Below are positions 39,915 to 48,325 of a stretch of 64,000 bases of DNA, piece by piece. The translations under genes were made by a program, and so were the position numbers. The stretch comes from Mycobacterium fragae (GTDB taxonomy: Bacteria; Actinomycetota; Actinomycetes; Mycobacteriales; Mycobacteriaceae): NCBI RefSeq assembly GCF_002102185.1, contig NZ_LQOW01000031.1, positions 620,001-684,000 on the forward strand, read 5' to 3'. Each line of letters opens with the position of its first letter. The stretch's first letter is position 1. The notes below the pieces were generated by a model. The model was not told where the DNA came from. It was given only the letters and a program-made list of their open reading frames with translations, and did not search any database.

Positions 39915-40666
39915 GCAGCACCGTCTCCACGCGAACGGGTGCCGAACCCGTCGTTAAACCCCCCCGGGCCGGCAAACGCGATGTCTGGCTGGTGTTTTGG
40001 ATCGTCCCGGCGTTCTACACCGCGTTCGGGGTGATCTTCTTCGCGCTGGCCCGGGTGATGCCCCCGCCGCGGCCCGACGTGACCACCGATCAGATGGTGC
40101 ATTTCTTCCACGCGCACGCGTTGACCATTCGCCTCGGTTTCGGCGTCCTGGTGCTGATCATCGGAGGCGCCGGCGTGGCCAACGGCATCGTCGGCTACCA
40201 CATGAAGCGCATGACGGTCGGATCGGTGATGGCCTACTGCTACATCGGGGCGATGTCGGTCGGTGCGCTGCCCGGATGCTTGCTGGTCGCCTTCTGCTTT
40301 TTGACCGCTGTGTACCGGCCGGATCGCGATCCGCAACTACTGGCCCTGTTGTATGACCTCGGGTTGCTGTCGTATGTCGGATCGCTGGGATGCTTCTCGA
40401 CGGCGTACTTCGCCTTCGCGGTGGCCATTCTGTACGACAAGAACGAGATCTTCCCGAAATGGCTGGCATATGTGTCTATTTGGCAGATCGTCACCGAAAT
40501 CATGGCGGTGCCGGTCTTCGTCTTCAAGGCAGGCCCGTTCGCATGGAACGGCTCGATCGCCTTCTGGATGGGCGTGGTGATCTTCGGCTTCTGGCTGAGC
40601 TGCGTGATCGTCTTTCTGATGAAGGCCACCGAGCGCCAGCCGGTCGACGAGGCACCGCTGGACTAG
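39911..40666 (+). CDS. Six-helix membrane protein, second of the pair
   Basis: A 251-residue membrane protein starting at GTG 39911, coupled to the previous gene. It shares length, helix layout, the post-helix-1 His block and the C-terminal pattern GPFAWNGSIAFWMGV (GPLAWNGALAFWVRN in the first paralogue) and RQPVDE (RQAVDE). The two may form a heterodimer. Ten bases separate it from the subunit III-like gene. No catalytic motif is known for this family. Confidence 0.85.
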   Translation: MSSTVSTRTGAEPVVKPPRAGKRDVWLVFWIVPAFYTAFGVIFFALARVMPPPRPDVTTDQMVHFFHAHALTIRLGFGVLVLIIGGAGVANGIVGYHMKRMTVGSVMAYCYIGAMSVGALPGCLLVAFCFLTAVYRPDRDPQLLALLYDLGLLSYVGSLGCFSTAYFAFAVAILYDKNEIFPKWLAYVSIWQIVTEIMAVPVFVFKAGPFAWNGSIAFWMGVVIFGFWLSCVIVFLMKATERQPVDEAPLD

Positions 40667-40675
40667 GACGGACTT

Positions 40676-41263
40676 ATGGCAACAGTGTCGGTGACTGACG
40701 CCGAGCAACCGCGCGTGGCGCATACTCCCGGCGACGGCCACATGTGGGTGATGGTGCTCGGCGACCTGATCATCTTCGGGGCCTACTTCATCATCTTCAT
40801 GGTCTACCACGCCATGAAACCGGAGGAGTTCCTAAACGCCCAGGAGCATCTCAACATCAACATCGGCGTGCTCAATACGCTTGTGCTGCTGGCCAGTTCC
40901 TGGTTCATCGCCCGCAGCGTGCAGGCCGCCCGCGCCGAGGACCATGCACGCGCACTGCGGCTGACCTATCTGGGCGGCCTGTGCGGGATGGCGTTCATCT
41001 TGATCAAGGCCTACGAATGGTCGGCGAAAGTCGCACAGGGCTACACGCTTTCGAGCAACAACTTCTTCATGTTCTACTACACGCTCACCGGTGTGCACCT
41101 GTTCCACGTGTCGCTCGGCCTGCTGATCTTGGGCGTCGTCGCGCGCGAATTGGGCAACCCCCGGCGCCGACGGATGTTCATGGTCGAATCCGGAGCCACC
41201 TACTGGCACATGGTCGACCTGCTGTGGATCGTCATCTTCGCCCTGCTTTACGTGATGAGGTAA
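40676..41263 (+). CDS. Haem-copper oxidase subunit III-like protein (NorE type)
   Basis: A 195-residue membrane protein with five helices, the length of NorE/short subunit III proteins rather than of full cytochrome c oxidase subunit III. Typical features are MWVMVLGDLIIFGAYFIIF in the first helix, the conserved Glu in ILIKAYEW, FMFYYTLTGVHLFHVSLGL and the C-terminal YWHMVDLLWIVIF. No subunit I or II gene is in the window, so the oxidase it would serve is unknown. It is followed after 4 bp by a subunit IV-like gene. Confidence 0.9.
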   Translation: MATVSVTDAEQPRVAHTPGDGHMWVMVLGDLIIFGAYFIIFMVYHAMKPEEFLNAQEHLNINIGVLNTLVLLASSWFIARSVQAARAEDHARALRLTYLGGLCGMAFILIKAYEWSAKVAQGYTLSSNNFFMFYYTLTGVHLFHVSLGLLILGVVARELGNPRRRRMFMVESGATYWHMVDLLWIVIFALLYVMR

Positions 41264-41267
41264 GCCG

Positions 41268-41546
41268 ATGACCACGACCGCCGCCCGGGCAACCACCTAC
41301 GCATGGATCGTCTTGTCCGCGATCACCGTCTTCTCGTGGTGGCTGTCACCTGGGCATACCCGCGGCGCGGCGGCCATAGCCAGCGTGCCGATAACCGTCG
41401 CCGTCGTGCTGCTGGGATTCATCAAGGGTCGCATGATCATTCGGTACTTCATGGAAGTGCGCACCGCGCCGCGGTGGCTCAAGCTGTTCACCGACGCCTG
41501 GTTGACGATTCTGTGGGCCGGGCTGCTGGCGATATACCTGTATTGA
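41268..41546 (+). CDS. Prokaryotic cytochrome c oxidase subunit IV-like protein
   Basis: A 92-residue membrane protein with three helices. The central segment IKGRMIIRYFMEVRTAPRWLK between helices 2 and 3 is typical of the prokaryotic subunit IV family found next to NorE-like proteins. It is the last gene of the TetR-headed operon and converges on the phosphotransferase gene (3-bp gap). These small subunits usually stabilise haem-copper oxidases. Confidence 0.87.
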   Translation: MTTTAARATTYAWIVLSAITVFSWWLSPGHTRGAAAIASVPITVAVVLLGFIKGRMIIRYFMEVRTAPRWLKLFTDAWLTILWAGLLAIYLY

Positions 41547-41549
41547 GTG

Positions 41550-42620
41550 CTACCCGGCGGCCGGAAACCGTTGCGCCAGATCCCATCCCGCCTGCGCCAG
41601 CTCACGATAACGTTCCCGAAACTCGGTTGCGCGGGTGTCGGCCGCGTTGCCCTCGACGCCACGTCGCCACACTCCGGCGACAATTGAGGCCAGCCGGAAC
41701 AGCGAGAAGACGATGAAGGCATCAAGCGACTCCGGCTGCTCGCGGTCGGCGTATCGGCAGTAGCTCGCGACGAGGGCCTGCTGGTCGGGGATCCCGGTGC
41801 CGACGAGGTCTTCACCGGCTACCCCGCTCCTGCCGTCGGCTCCGCCGGGGAGGCGATAGGTCAGGCAGAAGTAGGCGAGGTCTGCCAAGGGGTTGCCGAT
41901 CGTCGCCAGCTCCCAGTCGAGCACCGCCACCACCCGCGGCTCGGTCGGGTGAATCAACACGTTGCCCAGGCGATAATCGCCGTGCGCGATGCAGGCCGCC
42001 GCCGCATCGTCGGGCGGTAGGTGCTCCGGCAGCCACTGCGCCAAGAGGTCCATCGCCGGCATCTCCTCCAACTGCGCGGCCCGCCACTGACGCGTCCAAA
42101 GCACCACCTGGCGTTGCATGTAGCCCTCGGGGCGACCGAACCCTTCCAGCCCCACCGCGCGCCAGTCGACGCGGTGCAGTGCTGCAAGCACGCGCGCGAG
42201 ATCCTCGTAGACCGCGGCGCGGTGCTCCGGCGTGGACTCGCGCATGACGCGATCGGGGAACACCCGTCCGGGAACATGATCCATGACGAAAAACGTTGTG
42301 CCGAGGACCGATTCGTCTTGGCACAGCAGGCGCATCCGCGGTACCGGCACGTCCGTGTCGGCCAATGCCGCCATCACCCGGTGTTCACGCTCTACCTCGT
42401 GGGCCCGGGGCAACAGCTTGCCCGGCGGTTTCTTGCGCAGCACGTAGTCGCCGGCATCGGTGCGAAGATGATACGTCGGGTTGCTCTGCCCGCCCTGGAA
42501 CTGGCGGATCTGCACCGTGCCGTCGAAGCCCGGCAGCCGCCCGCGCAGATACTGCGCCAGCGCGGCCTCGTCGATGCGGTGCGCCGGCAACACCGGCACC
42601 AGCTCGGCCATTCCCTCCAC
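41550..42620 (-). CDS. Phosphotransferase (APH) family protein
   Basis: A 356-residue kinase-fold protein of the aminoglycoside phosphotransferase/ACAD10-11 N-terminal group. The nucleotide-side Lys is in DYVLRKKPPGKLL, the catalytic loop is CIAHGDYRLGNVLI, and the metal Asp is in VVAVLDWELATIGNPLADL. In mycobacteria such proteins often accompany acyl-CoA dehydrogenases, and their substrates are thought to be hydroxyacyl compounds rather than antibiotics. I list the GTG at 42620; ATG 42611 is also possible, though its GGAGG lies too close. Confidence 0.88.
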   Translation of the reverse strand: MEGMAELVPVLPAHRIDEAALAQYLRGRLPGFDGTVQIRQFQGGQSNPTYHLRTDAGDYVLRKKPPGKLLPRAHEVEREHRVMAALADTDVPVPRMRLLCQDESVLGTTFFVMDHVPGRVFPDRVMRESTPEHRAAVYEDLARVLAALHRVDWRAVGLEGFGRPEGYMQRQVVLWTRQWRAAQLEEMPAMDLLAQWLPEHLPPDDAAAACIAHGDYRLGNVLIHPTEPRVVAVLDWELATIGNPLADLAYFCLTYRLPGGADGRSGVAGEDLVGTGIPDQQALVASYCRYADREQPESLDAFIVFSLFRLASIVAGVWRRGVEGNAADTRATEFRERYRELAQAGWDLAQRFPAAG

Positions 42621-42677
42621 AGCCGAAACCTTATTACTTGCTGCGGCGCGGAATGCGGGATGCTAGGCATGTTGGCA

Positions 42678-43115
42678 ATGCCGATGATCGACCTGACATA
42701 TGTGCACGGCTCGTTGGATCAGCACCAGCTAATCCGGTTGACCGACGAGCTCGTCGCGGCGCTGCTGCGAGCCGAACGGGCCCCCGACACACCGTTCCTA
42801 CGCGAGAACACGGCCGTCTACCTGCATGCGTTGGACTCTGCGGCGCAATCGGTGGGCGGCCGCGGTTCCGGCGCGCCTCGCTTCCGCGTCGAGATGACGG
42901 TGTTCGAAGGCGCGCTGTCCCAAGACCGTAAGGAACAGCTCGCGGCGGATGTGCACGCCGCGGTTTGCGCGGCCGCGGCAATCGACCCGGCAGGATCACG
43001 GGCTTTTCATGTGTGGACGTTGATTCGCGAGATCCCAGAAGGCAATTGGGCCGGCGGCGGCAAGATCATCTATCACCAACAGGTCAAAGGTCTGGTGGCT
43101 GACGACGAACCCTGA
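42678..43115 (+). CDS. Tautomerase-superfamily protein
   Basis: A 145-residue protein. I chose ATG 42678 because it is followed by Pro, giving MPMIDLTYVHGSL; processing then exposes the N-terminal Pro that acts as the catalytic base in this superfamily. Upstream in-frame starts would bury it. The length suggests two fused beta-alpha-beta units, as in the longer tautomerases. A C-terminal block reads VWTLIREIPEGNWAGGGKIIYH, like the Arg region of 4-oxalocrotonate tautomerase relatives. The gene is divergent from the phosphotransferase and 25 bp upstream of an LLM gene. Confidence 0.83.
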   Translation: MPMIDLTYVHGSLDQHQLIRLTDELVAALLRAERAPDTPFLRENTAVYLHALDSAAQSVGGRGSGAPRFRVEMTVFEGALSQDRKEQLAADVHAAVCAAAAIDPAGSRAFHVWTLIREIPEGNWAGGGKIIYHQQVKGLVADDEP

Positions 43116-43140
43116 CCGTCGGCGTCGGTAATGTCCGGGT

Positions 43141-44139
43141 ATGGATATCTCGTGCGCGTTCGCCACCTCATCCGATACCCCGTCGCATGTGCAGACGGCC
43201 GAAGCGCTCGGCTACCGGCGGGCATGGCTCTACGATTCGCCAGCGCTCTATCCCGACGTATGGATGATCCTCGGCCGCTGTGCCGAACGCACCTCAACCA
43301 TCGGCCTGGGGCCCGGTGTGCTGGTTCCCAGCCTGCGTCATCCCATGGTCAACGCCGCCGCGATCGCCGAGCTCGTCGACCAAGCGCCCGATCGGGTCGC
43401 GGTGGCAATCGGTTCGGGCTTCACCGGTCGCTTCGCGCTGGGCAAACGGCCCATGCCGTGGCGGCAGGTCGCCGAATACGTCCGCTGCTTGAAGGCTCTG
43501 CTCGCCGGCGAGACCGGCGAGTGGGACGGCGCGAAGATCCGCATGCTTCACCTCCCCGGCTTCGGGGCGAAGCGACCCATCGAGCTGCCGATCCTGATCG
43601 GCGCGGACGGCCCGAAAGGCCTGGCCGTGGCGGCCGATCTCGGCGACGGCGTGTTCTCCGCAGTCCTCCCCCAACCCGACGCGGTCAAGGTGACCGATTG
43701 GCGGGCGTTGCTGTGCTTCGGCACCGTGCTCGACGAGGGAGAGCAGCTGACGTCGCCACGTGTCGCCGACGCCGCGGGCCCCGGCGCGGTGGTCCTGTAC
43801 CACGCCGCGTACGAGCGCGGCGGCGCAGCCGCGGTCGACGCGCTGCCCGGTGGGCGCGGATGGCGCGAGGCGGTGGAGGCCTATCCCGAGGCGGAGCGGC
43901 ATCTCGCGATCCACGCCGGGCATCTGGTGCAAGCCAATCCACGCGACGAGCCGCATGTCGCCGAGCTCATCCCGGCGGCCAGCCGCAGCGCCGTGACCGG
44001 TACGGCGGAACAGATATCGCAGTCGGTCACCGAGTTTGCCGGTCTGGGCGTCACCGAACTCGTCTACCAGCCGGCCGGATCCGACATCGAGCGCGAATTG
44101 CGCGCCTTCGCGGCCGCGACGGGTATTAGCGTGTGGTGA
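43141..44139 (+). CDS. Luciferase-like (LLM) F420/flavin-dependent oxidoreductase
   Basis: A 332-residue TIM-barrel enzyme of the LLM class. Supporting blocks are AEALGYRRAWLYDSPALYPDVWM, LGPGVLVPSLRHPMVNAAAIAEL, VAVAIGSGFTGRFALGKRPM and LPILIGADGPKGLAVAADLGDG, the last being the cofactor-phosphate region. Many mycobacterial members use F420. A second long frame covers the same DNA but lacks any of these patterns. Its last base overlaps the next gene (TGATG). Confidence 0.9.
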   Translation: MDISCAFATSSDTPSHVQTAEALGYRRAWLYDSPALYPDVWMILGRCAERTSTIGLGPGVLVPSLRHPMVNAAAIAELVDQAPDRVAVAIGSGFTGRFALGKRPMPWRQVAEYVRCLKALLAGETGEWDGAKIRMLHLPGFGAKRPIELPILIGADGPKGLAVAADLGDGVFSAVLPQPDAVKVTDWRALLCFGTVLDEGEQLTSPRVADAAGPGAVVLYHAAYERGGAAAVDALPGGRGWREAVEAYPEAERHLAIHAGHLVQANPRDEPHVAELIPAASRSAVTGTAEQISQSVTEFAGLGVTELVYQPAGSDIERELRAFAAATGISVW

Positions 44140-44483
44140 TGACCGCCGAAGTGATCGTGACCGCGTTGCTCGCTGCGCTTATTGCGTTTTCCAGCCTGAT
44201 CAAACTTGTGGGGGCGCGGCAATCGCTGGCCATCCGCGACCACCTCGGCGTCAAGCCGATGCAATGGCGTGCGATCGGGCTACTCGAGCTTGCCGGGGTC
44301 GCCGGTGTGCTCATCGGGTTGGTGTGGTGGCCGATCGGCGTGGCCGCCGCCGTTGGTCTGGCTCTGCTTCTGTTGGGCGCCATCGGTTTTCACATACGCG
44401 CATCCGATAGTGCTACGGACACGGCGCCGGCGGTGATCGGCCTCGGCCTAGCCGTCGCGACCGCAATACTGCAGGCGGGCTGA
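44139..44483 (+). CDS. DoxX-like membrane protein
   Basis: A 114-residue protein with four hydrophobic helices and the DoxX-like pattern SSLIKLVGARQSLAIRDHLGVKPMQWRAIGLLELAG. It is coupled to the LLM gene by a TGATG overlap and converges on a second LLM gene. It is of the same broad family as the protein at 3924-4271 but only weakly similar to it. Confidence 0.82.
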   Translation: MTAEVIVTALLAALIAFSSLIKLVGARQSLAIRDHLGVKPMQWRAIGLLELAGVAGVLIGLVWWPIGVAAAVGLALLLLGAIGFHIRASDSATDTAPAVIGLGLAVATAILQAG

Positions 44484-44491
44484 CAGCAGCG

Positions 44492-45655
44492 CTATTTCGA
44501 GCCGACCTCGTCTTGATATTTCTTGGTCATGTGCTCGATGGCTTGCATTTGCGTCTGGGCGAGGTCTTCGCGCACTTCGCCTGCCCGCGTGGCGGCATCG
44601 AGCGTCGGCTGCGCCTGGCCTTGGAAATGCGGCATCACTTCGGCGGCAAAGAGTTCGGCGGACCGTTTGGTCGCCGCCGGATTGGCCCACTCGTGGCCCA
44701 TCTGAAGCAGGCAACCGAAGCCGCCGGACTGATCCCATAGCCGCTGCACTTGCGCCCGTGCACGTTCCGGCGTTCCGATGACGCCGGCGCCGTTGTCGTT
44801 GATGACGTCGATCATCTCGTCGAGCTGATCTCCTGGCATGGTCATCTGTGGGAACGCGGCGACCTTCTGGAAGTAGCGGAACCACGGCTCGATGCCGAAT
44901 TTCACGTCGGCGCGGGCCTGTTCGTCGGTCTCGGCGATGTGGAACGGACCGACCAGGGACCAGTTCGCGCGGTCGACCTGCGTACCGAACGCCGCCGCAC
45001 GCTCTTCAACGATGCCCCAGTGATAGGAGAGCGCGTTGAAGCCTTCGATCGTCAACGTCGCCCCGATGGATAGCAAGCCGATGCCGTGCTTGCCCGCAAG
45101 CCGCGCGCCGGTGGGCGAGGCGACGGCGGCGACCGCCAGTGGAATCCCGCCGTCGGAGTATGGCGCGAGCTGCAGTCGCGCATCGAACAATTCGTGAGTG
45201 GCGGTTTTCGCGGTCACCGTCTCGCCGGCCAGCAGGCGAACGACGATGTCGAGGTTGGTTTCGAGTAGCTCGCGGGTGTCGGTGGGGTTCAGCCCGATCA
45301 TCGCGGAATCGGTTGGTAGCGAACCAGGTCCGACTCCGCCGATCACTCGCCCGTGAGTGAGGTGATCAAGCAGCATCAACCGGTCGGCGACCCACAGCGG
45401 ATTGTGGTAGGCGAGCGAGATGACTCCGGTACCGAGCCGGATCCGTTTGGCCCGCTGCGCAGCGGCGGCGATGAAAACCTCTGGTGAGCTGATGATCTCG
45501 CTGCCCGCCGAGTGATGTTCGCCGATCCATACTTCGTCGAAGCCGAGCGCGTCGATATGTTCGATGAAGTCGAGGTCCCGCTGCAACGCAAGCGTCGGGT
45601 TGGTGCCCGCACGGTGAAACGGCGCGATGAAATATCCGAACCTGAGCTTGGCCAT
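44492..45655 (-). CDS. LLM-class flavin-dependent monooxygenase
   Basis: A 387-residue protein of the bacterial luciferase type. Features are RFGYFIAPFHRAG at the start, FDEVWIGEHHSAGSEII near residue 40, LGTGVISLAYHNPLWVADRL near 80 and VIGGVGPGSLPTDSAM near 105, which is the classic pattern of two-component FMNH2-dependent monooxygenases such as limonene-type enzymes. A reductase partner is not next to it. It starts at ATG 45655. Confidence 0.92.
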   Translation of the reverse strand: MAKLRFGYFIAPFHRAGTNPTLALQRDLDFIEHIDALGFDEVWIGEHHSAGSEIISSPEVFIAAAAQRAKRIRLGTGVISLAYHNPLWVADRLMLLDHLTHGRVIGGVGPGSLPTDSAMIGLNPTDTRELLETNLDIVVRLLAGETVTAKTATHELFDARLQLAPYSDGGIPLAVAAVASPTGARLAGKHGIGLLSIGATLTIEGFNALSYHWGIVEERAAAFGTQVDRANWSLVGPFHIAETDEQARADVKFGIEPWFRYFQKVAAFPQMTMPGDQLDEMIDVINDNGAGVIGTPERARAQVQRLWDQSGGFGCLLQMGHEWANPAATKRSAELFAAEVMPHFQGQAQPTLDAATRAGEVREDLAQTQMQAIEHMTKKYQDEVGSK

Positions 45656-45765
45656 TTAAGGTCCCCTTGCAATCGAGTTGCCCGAACCTTAAACCCGCCG
45701 GCCGCGCTCAGGCCAGCGAAGCGGACATTTCGGCTGTGACCGGCTATCTCACCGCCACTGCCCGA

Positions 45766-46209
45766 TCACGGCCAGCCGCCGCAACCCACTCCGGGAACGC
45801 AGCCGCCGCCACCGCCGGGACCGCCGCCACCGCTCGGGCCGCCGGGGATGCCGCCGCCGCCACCGCCGGGGCCTCCGCCGCCGGTGGGGCCGCCGGGGAT
45901 GCTACCGCCGCCACCGCCGGGGCCTCCGCCGCCGGTGGGGCCGCCGGGGATGCCGCCGCCGCCACCGCCGGGGCCTCCGCCGCCGGTGGGACCGCCGGGG
46001 ATGCCGCCCCCGCCACCGCCTGGGCCTCCGCCACCGGTGGGGCCGCCGGGAGGTGCCACGCTCGACGACACGGTGGTCGTTGTTGTCTTCGTGGTGGTCG
46101 TGCTGCTACTGGTCGGGCCGCTCTTGCCGCCGCCGCCGCATCCGACCGCTACCACCAGCATGGCCGCGCCGCCGAACAGAGCGATCGTTGTCCGAGCTTC
46201 AGACCTCAT
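45766..46209 (-). CDS. Gly/Pro-rich tandem-repeat lipoprotein
   Basis: A 147-residue protein. The N-terminal signal MRSEARTTIALFGGAAMLV ends in the lipobox VAVGC, so it is probably anchored in the membrane. A Ser/Thr stretch (TSSSTTTTKTTTTTVSSS) that could be O-glycosylated follows, then about five copies of a 17-residue unit, GGPTGGGGPGGGGGGIP, ending GGCVPGVGCGGWP with two Cys. ATG 46209 was chosen over a GTG at 46257 because the signal peptide begins there. The protein is likely an extended surface or periplasmic spacer. I do not know a named family. Confidence 0.75.
   Translation of the reverse strand: MRSEARTTIALFGGAAMLVVAVGCGGGGKSGPTSSSTTTTKTTTTTVSSSVAPPGGPTGGGGPGGGGGGIPGGPTGGGGPGGGGGGIPGGPTGGGGPGGGGGSIPGGPTGGGGPGGGGGGIPGGPSGGGGPGGGGGCVPGVGCGGWP
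45797..46051. repeat. Tandem repeat, about 5 copies of 51 bp
   Basis: The unit is in register with the reading frame of the Gly-rich lipoprotein. On the plus strand the marker CCGGGGATG or its variant recurs at 45848, 45899, 45950 and 46001, exactly 51 bp apart. The leftmost copy is diverged. Such an array is prone to copy-number change. Confidence 0.85.
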
Positions 46210-46271
46210 CTGAATTCCCCAATCTCTCAGGTCCACGTCCTGATACCCGGGACGCACCTGCGCAAAACGCG

Positions 46272-46976
46272 TCAGGTCCGTCTGGACAACTGGGCTCGTA
46301 TCAGCGGGGCGATCTTGTCCGCCATATACGCGTGGCCGGCGTCGTTGGGGTGTACGCCATCAGGACCGATCAGGTCGGGCCTGCCGACAAACCAGCCTTC
46401 GCTGATCGGGTCGGCGAACGATGCGCCCGCATCACGGGCCTGGGCGGCCAGGGTGTCGCGAACGTAGAGGATGTCGAAGGGCGGATCGGAAGTCGGCCAC
46501 GGCGGCCCGATCACCAGCAGCCTCGCCGATGGTGCAGTGCGGCGCGCCAAATCGAAAGTGTCGTGGGCCATTCCGGCCAACCGCAACGGGTCGCTGCCCT
46601 CGTCGTTGCGCGAGCCGAAAAACACCACCAACGCATCACCGGGGTGGACCGCCCTGGAGGTGAGGTCCTCGAAAACGCTGCCGTGGTCGCCGCGGACGAC
46701 GTAGCCGGCTCTGCCCTCCGACACCACGTCGGGTGCGATCTGCATGCCCTGGTGAGCCAACGCCAGCCACACACGCGTGGTCCATGCGTTGGACCCCAGG
46801 CCGCCTTCAGCAGTGCCGGTCGTATAGGAATCCCCGACGACCGCGATGTGATCCACTGGGGCCCCGCGACTCACGGTCTGGAAAGGCCTCGGCGGCGCGG
46901 GCCGATGGCCGACCATGCCGAACACCACCGCCACCGAGATGACGAATGTGGCCAGACGACCCACTACTACCTCCAC
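46272..46976 (-). CDS. SGNH/GDSL-type hydrolase, exported
   Basis: A 234-residue protein with an N-terminal hydrophobic segment (VGRLATFVISVAVVFGMVG). The catalytic Ser is in AVVGDSYTTGTAEGG (block I), the Gly and Asn blocks are VSEGRAGYVVRG and FFGSRNDEG, and the Asp-His pair is in GPDGVHPNDAGH (block V). It would act as an esterase or deacetylase outside the membrane. It starts at GTG 46976 and lies between the repeat lipoprotein and an acyltransferase gene, all on the minus strand, so it may remove acyl groups that the acyltransferase adds. Confidence 0.88.
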   Translation of the reverse strand: MEVVVGRLATFVISVAVVFGMVGHRPAPPRPFQTVSRGAPVDHIAVVGDSYTTGTAEGGLGSNAWTTRVWLALAHQGMQIAPDVVSEGRAGYVVRGDHGSVFEDLTSRAVHPGDALVVFFGSRNDEGSDPLRLAGMAHDTFDLARRTAPSARLLVIGPPWPTSDPPFDILYVRDTLAAQARDAGASFADPISEGWFVGRPDLIGPDGVHPNDAGHAYMADKIAPLIRAQLSRRT

Positions 46977-47083
46977 TGTGCACGACCTTGGCCGCGTGCG
47001 GCATCAATGTAACCCGTCCGTGCCAATCGGGGATCGTACTTGATCAGCTGTGCCGCAGCATCGTTCGCCTGCCGGGGCGATGT

Positions 47084-48325
47084 CTACCCCGCGCGCGCCG
47101 AGACCGACTTTGGCCGCGCTTCGAGGACACGGTCGATCGATTGAACCCTGCCGGGCACCGGCGCAGCGGTCGGGTCGGTGTGCAGGTCGGTGATCGGCGG
47201 TCCGTCATGAACCATCCTGCGCATCCACCGGCGCGCGGGTTCTTCAACGGTGTGGAACAGCACGGCAGCGGCAACGACGGTGATGGTGAGCAGGCCGGCA
47301 ACGATCAGTTTTCCCCCCGAGCCGTGCAGGGTGAGCTGGAACTGCTCGGCGGTCCATGTCCAGGACGTGTGCACCAGCTCGTGCACCATGTACACGCAGA
47401 ACGAGATCTGCCCGCCATAGACCATCCATCGGGTGGACAGCAGCGTGGGCAGGCTGCCCGCGCCGATCGCCAGCGTCATCACCAGCGGCACGAACAGCAC
47501 GTCGACCAGCCCGCCGGTGTCTTGGACTCCGTGTAGCGGATGCGCGTCGAACAGATACAGCAATCCGACGATGGCGGCGATCAGCAGCAAGGATGCATAC
47601 CCGGCGCCGCGGCGAGCGCGATCGGTCAGGCGCAACCTGCCCACGGCGGCGGCCACCAGTGCGCCGGCCGTGAATTGCATGACGATGCGCGGCAGCCAGC
47701 TCCACGGCGTGTAGAACTGGCCGCTGATCAGCAACATCACCACCGGCGGCAGTGAGGCGCCCACCGCCAGCCACATCAGGCTGCGTGCTCTGGTCGCATG
47801 CGCCATCCGGAAGATCACCAGCACCAGCACCCCGAACAGCAGGTAGGCCAGCCACTCGGCGCTGATGGACCAGGCCGGCCCATCCCAGCTCGAGCCGTCG
47901 AAGTACGGCTGGAACCACAGCTGGACCAGCAGGATCTGACGCACGTAGCTGACCGCGGTGAGTTGGCTCACTTCCTTGGACGGCACATGACCGACGTGCA
48001 GCGTGAAGATGACCCACAGCGCGGCCAAGTGCAATGTGACCAGGTAAACCGGCCATACCCTGGCCAGTCGCAGCCAGAGGAAGTGCAGCGTGTCGCGCGT
48101 CGACCACGACCAGCCCATCCGATCGAGGTAGTTCCAGGTCAGCACGAACCCACTCAGAATGAAGAACAGGTCAACGCCCTGTGCGCCGCAGTTCAGTACC
48201 GGAGAGAGCGCAGTGCGGAAACCGGGCGAGGCGTCGGCCAACAGTGGCCGGAAGTGGAACAGCACTACCCACAGCGCCGCGATGATGCGAAGTCCTGTGA
48301 GGGCCTTGATCTCTCCGCTTCGCAC
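47084..48325 (-). CDS. Acyltransferase-3 family membrane protein
   Basis: A 413-residue protein with about ten helices. The first helix has the conserved LTGLRIIAALWVVLFHF, with the catalytic His, and a second typical block is GAQGVDLFFILSGFVLTW. WSISAEWLAYLLFG and FHTVEEPARRW are also hallmarks of this family. It probably transfers acyl groups to a surface glycan or lipid. Similar to the M. tuberculosis acyltransferase group that includes Rv0228. The start is GTG 48325. Confidence 0.92.
   Translation of the reverse strand: MRSGEIKALTGLRIIAALWVVLFHFRPLLADASPGFRTALSPVLNCGAQGVDLFFILSGFVLTWNYLDRMGWSWSTRDTLHFLWLRLARVWPVYLVTLHLAALWVIFTLHVGHVPSKEVSQLTAVSYVRQILLVQLWFQPYFDGSSWDGPAWSISAEWLAYLLFGVLVLVIFRMAHATRARSLMWLAVGASLPPVVMLLISGQFYTPWSWLPRIVMQFTAGALVAAAVGRLRLTDRARRGAGYASLLLIAAIVGLLYLFDAHPLHGVQDTGGLVDVLFVPLVMTLAIGAGSLPTLLSTRWMVYGGQISFCVYMVHELVHTSWTWTAEQFQLTLHGSGGKLIVAGLLTITVVAAAVLFHTVEEPARRWMRRMVHDGPPITDLHTDPTAAPVPGRVQSIDRVLEARPKSVSARAG

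Noticed and set aside
43131..44129. A second 332-codon frame over the LLM gene at 43141
   Set aside because: It is Arg/Pro-rich without motifs, while the chosen frame shows every LLM block.
45848..46213. Plus-strand polyproline reading frame over the repeat array
   Set aside because: It is the complement of the Gly-rich repeats; the minus-strand frame has a proper signal peptide and lipobox, this one has neither.
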